Assembly: GCA_041623475.1 (NCBI GenBank)
Contig: JBFJWU010000221.1
Coordinates: 1-5,895, forward strand
Reading direction: 5' to 3'
DNA from: JBFJWU01 sp041623475 [NCBI: bacterium]
GTDB taxonomy: Bacteria; J088
DNA length: 5,895 bases
Numbering within the stretch: position 1 is the first letter of the stretch; every line of letters starts with the position of its first letter. Below are positions 5,848 through 5,895 of the stretch, in pieces. A program made the translations under genes and the position numbers. Below the pieces are notes generated by a model. It searched no databases. It saw only the letters and a list, made by a program, of their open reading frames with translations, and was not told the DNA's origin.

Positions 5848-5895
5848 TTACGGCTGGAATTCCTGGGCACCGATGTCATAGGCGCTGCCCGCCGG
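5848..5895 (-). CDS. C-terminal end of a gene cut by the right edge; tail resembles secreted beta-helix/choice-of-anchor proteins
   Basis: The reverse strand is open from the window end to TAA at 5848-5850 and reads PAGSAYDIGAQEFQP. The pattern (Y/F)DIGA-x-E(F/Y) immediately before the stop is characteristic of the C-terminus of many large secreted parallel beta-helix proteins, annotated as choice-of-anchor Q-type or right-handed beta-helix proteins. A strong minus-strand terminator follows 26 bases later, supporting a true gene end. Only 15 residues are visible, so family assignment is tentative. Confidence 0.6.
   Translation of the reverse strand, partial: PAGSAYDIGAQEFQP

Overview
This is a compact, GC-rich bacterial chromosomal window with short intergenic gaps. 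It carries five substantially complete or complete genes, plus the 3' part of one gene at each edge counted as follows: an Hsp70 gene cut by the left edge, argG, a sulfotransferase gene, a small membrane-protein gene, moaB and a SpoU/TrmH methyltransferase gene, and a 15-codon tail of a gene cut by the right edge. No tRNA, rRNA, CRISPR array, transposase or phage gene is visible. The gene content (arginine biosynthesis, molybdenum cofactor, RNA methylation) is ordinary housekeeping material and does not fix the phylum. The last residues at the right edge resemble the C-termini of large secreted beta-helix proteins, which are frequent in Planctomycetota, Verrucomicrobiota, Chloroflexota and some Proteobacteria, but this is weak taxonomic evidence.

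Left part (1-2299, + strand): the 3' two thirds of a DnaK/Hsp70-family gene runs directly into argG, and the reading frames overlap by 14 to 23 bases depending on the argG start. The Hsp70 keeps its ATPase and beta-sandwich substrate-binding parts but stops where the helical lid should begin, ending in a very acidic tail. ArgG is a full-length, canonical argininosuccinate synthase.

Middle (2300-2570): a 271-base gap between two convergent genes (argG and the sulfotransferase). It holds no credible gene. Most of it is two diverged tandem copies of a 94-base unit, each containing a small 8-bp/3-nt hairpin, plus a 10-bp inverted repeat around the first copy. It looks like a dispersed intergenic repeat family.

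Right-centre (2571-4178, - strand): two genes 15 bases apart, probably one operon. The upstream one encodes a small four-helix membrane protein that I do not recognise. The downstream one encodes a PAPS-type sulfotransferase with an N-terminal membrane anchor. A plausible sigma-70 promoter lies at 4268-4296.

Right (4385-5895): moaB (+) starts at TTG behind a strong Shine-Dalgarno sequence and converges with a SpoU/TrmH-family RNA methyltransferase (-) across a 7-base gap. Upstream of the methyltransferase a clear intrinsic terminator on the - strand ends the gene cut off by the right edge.

The strongest leads for follow-up are the lidless Hsp70 fused by overlap to argG, the hairpin-bearing tandem repeat, and the sulfotransferase/membrane-protein pair. 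I see no evidence for a large new multi-gene system in this window.
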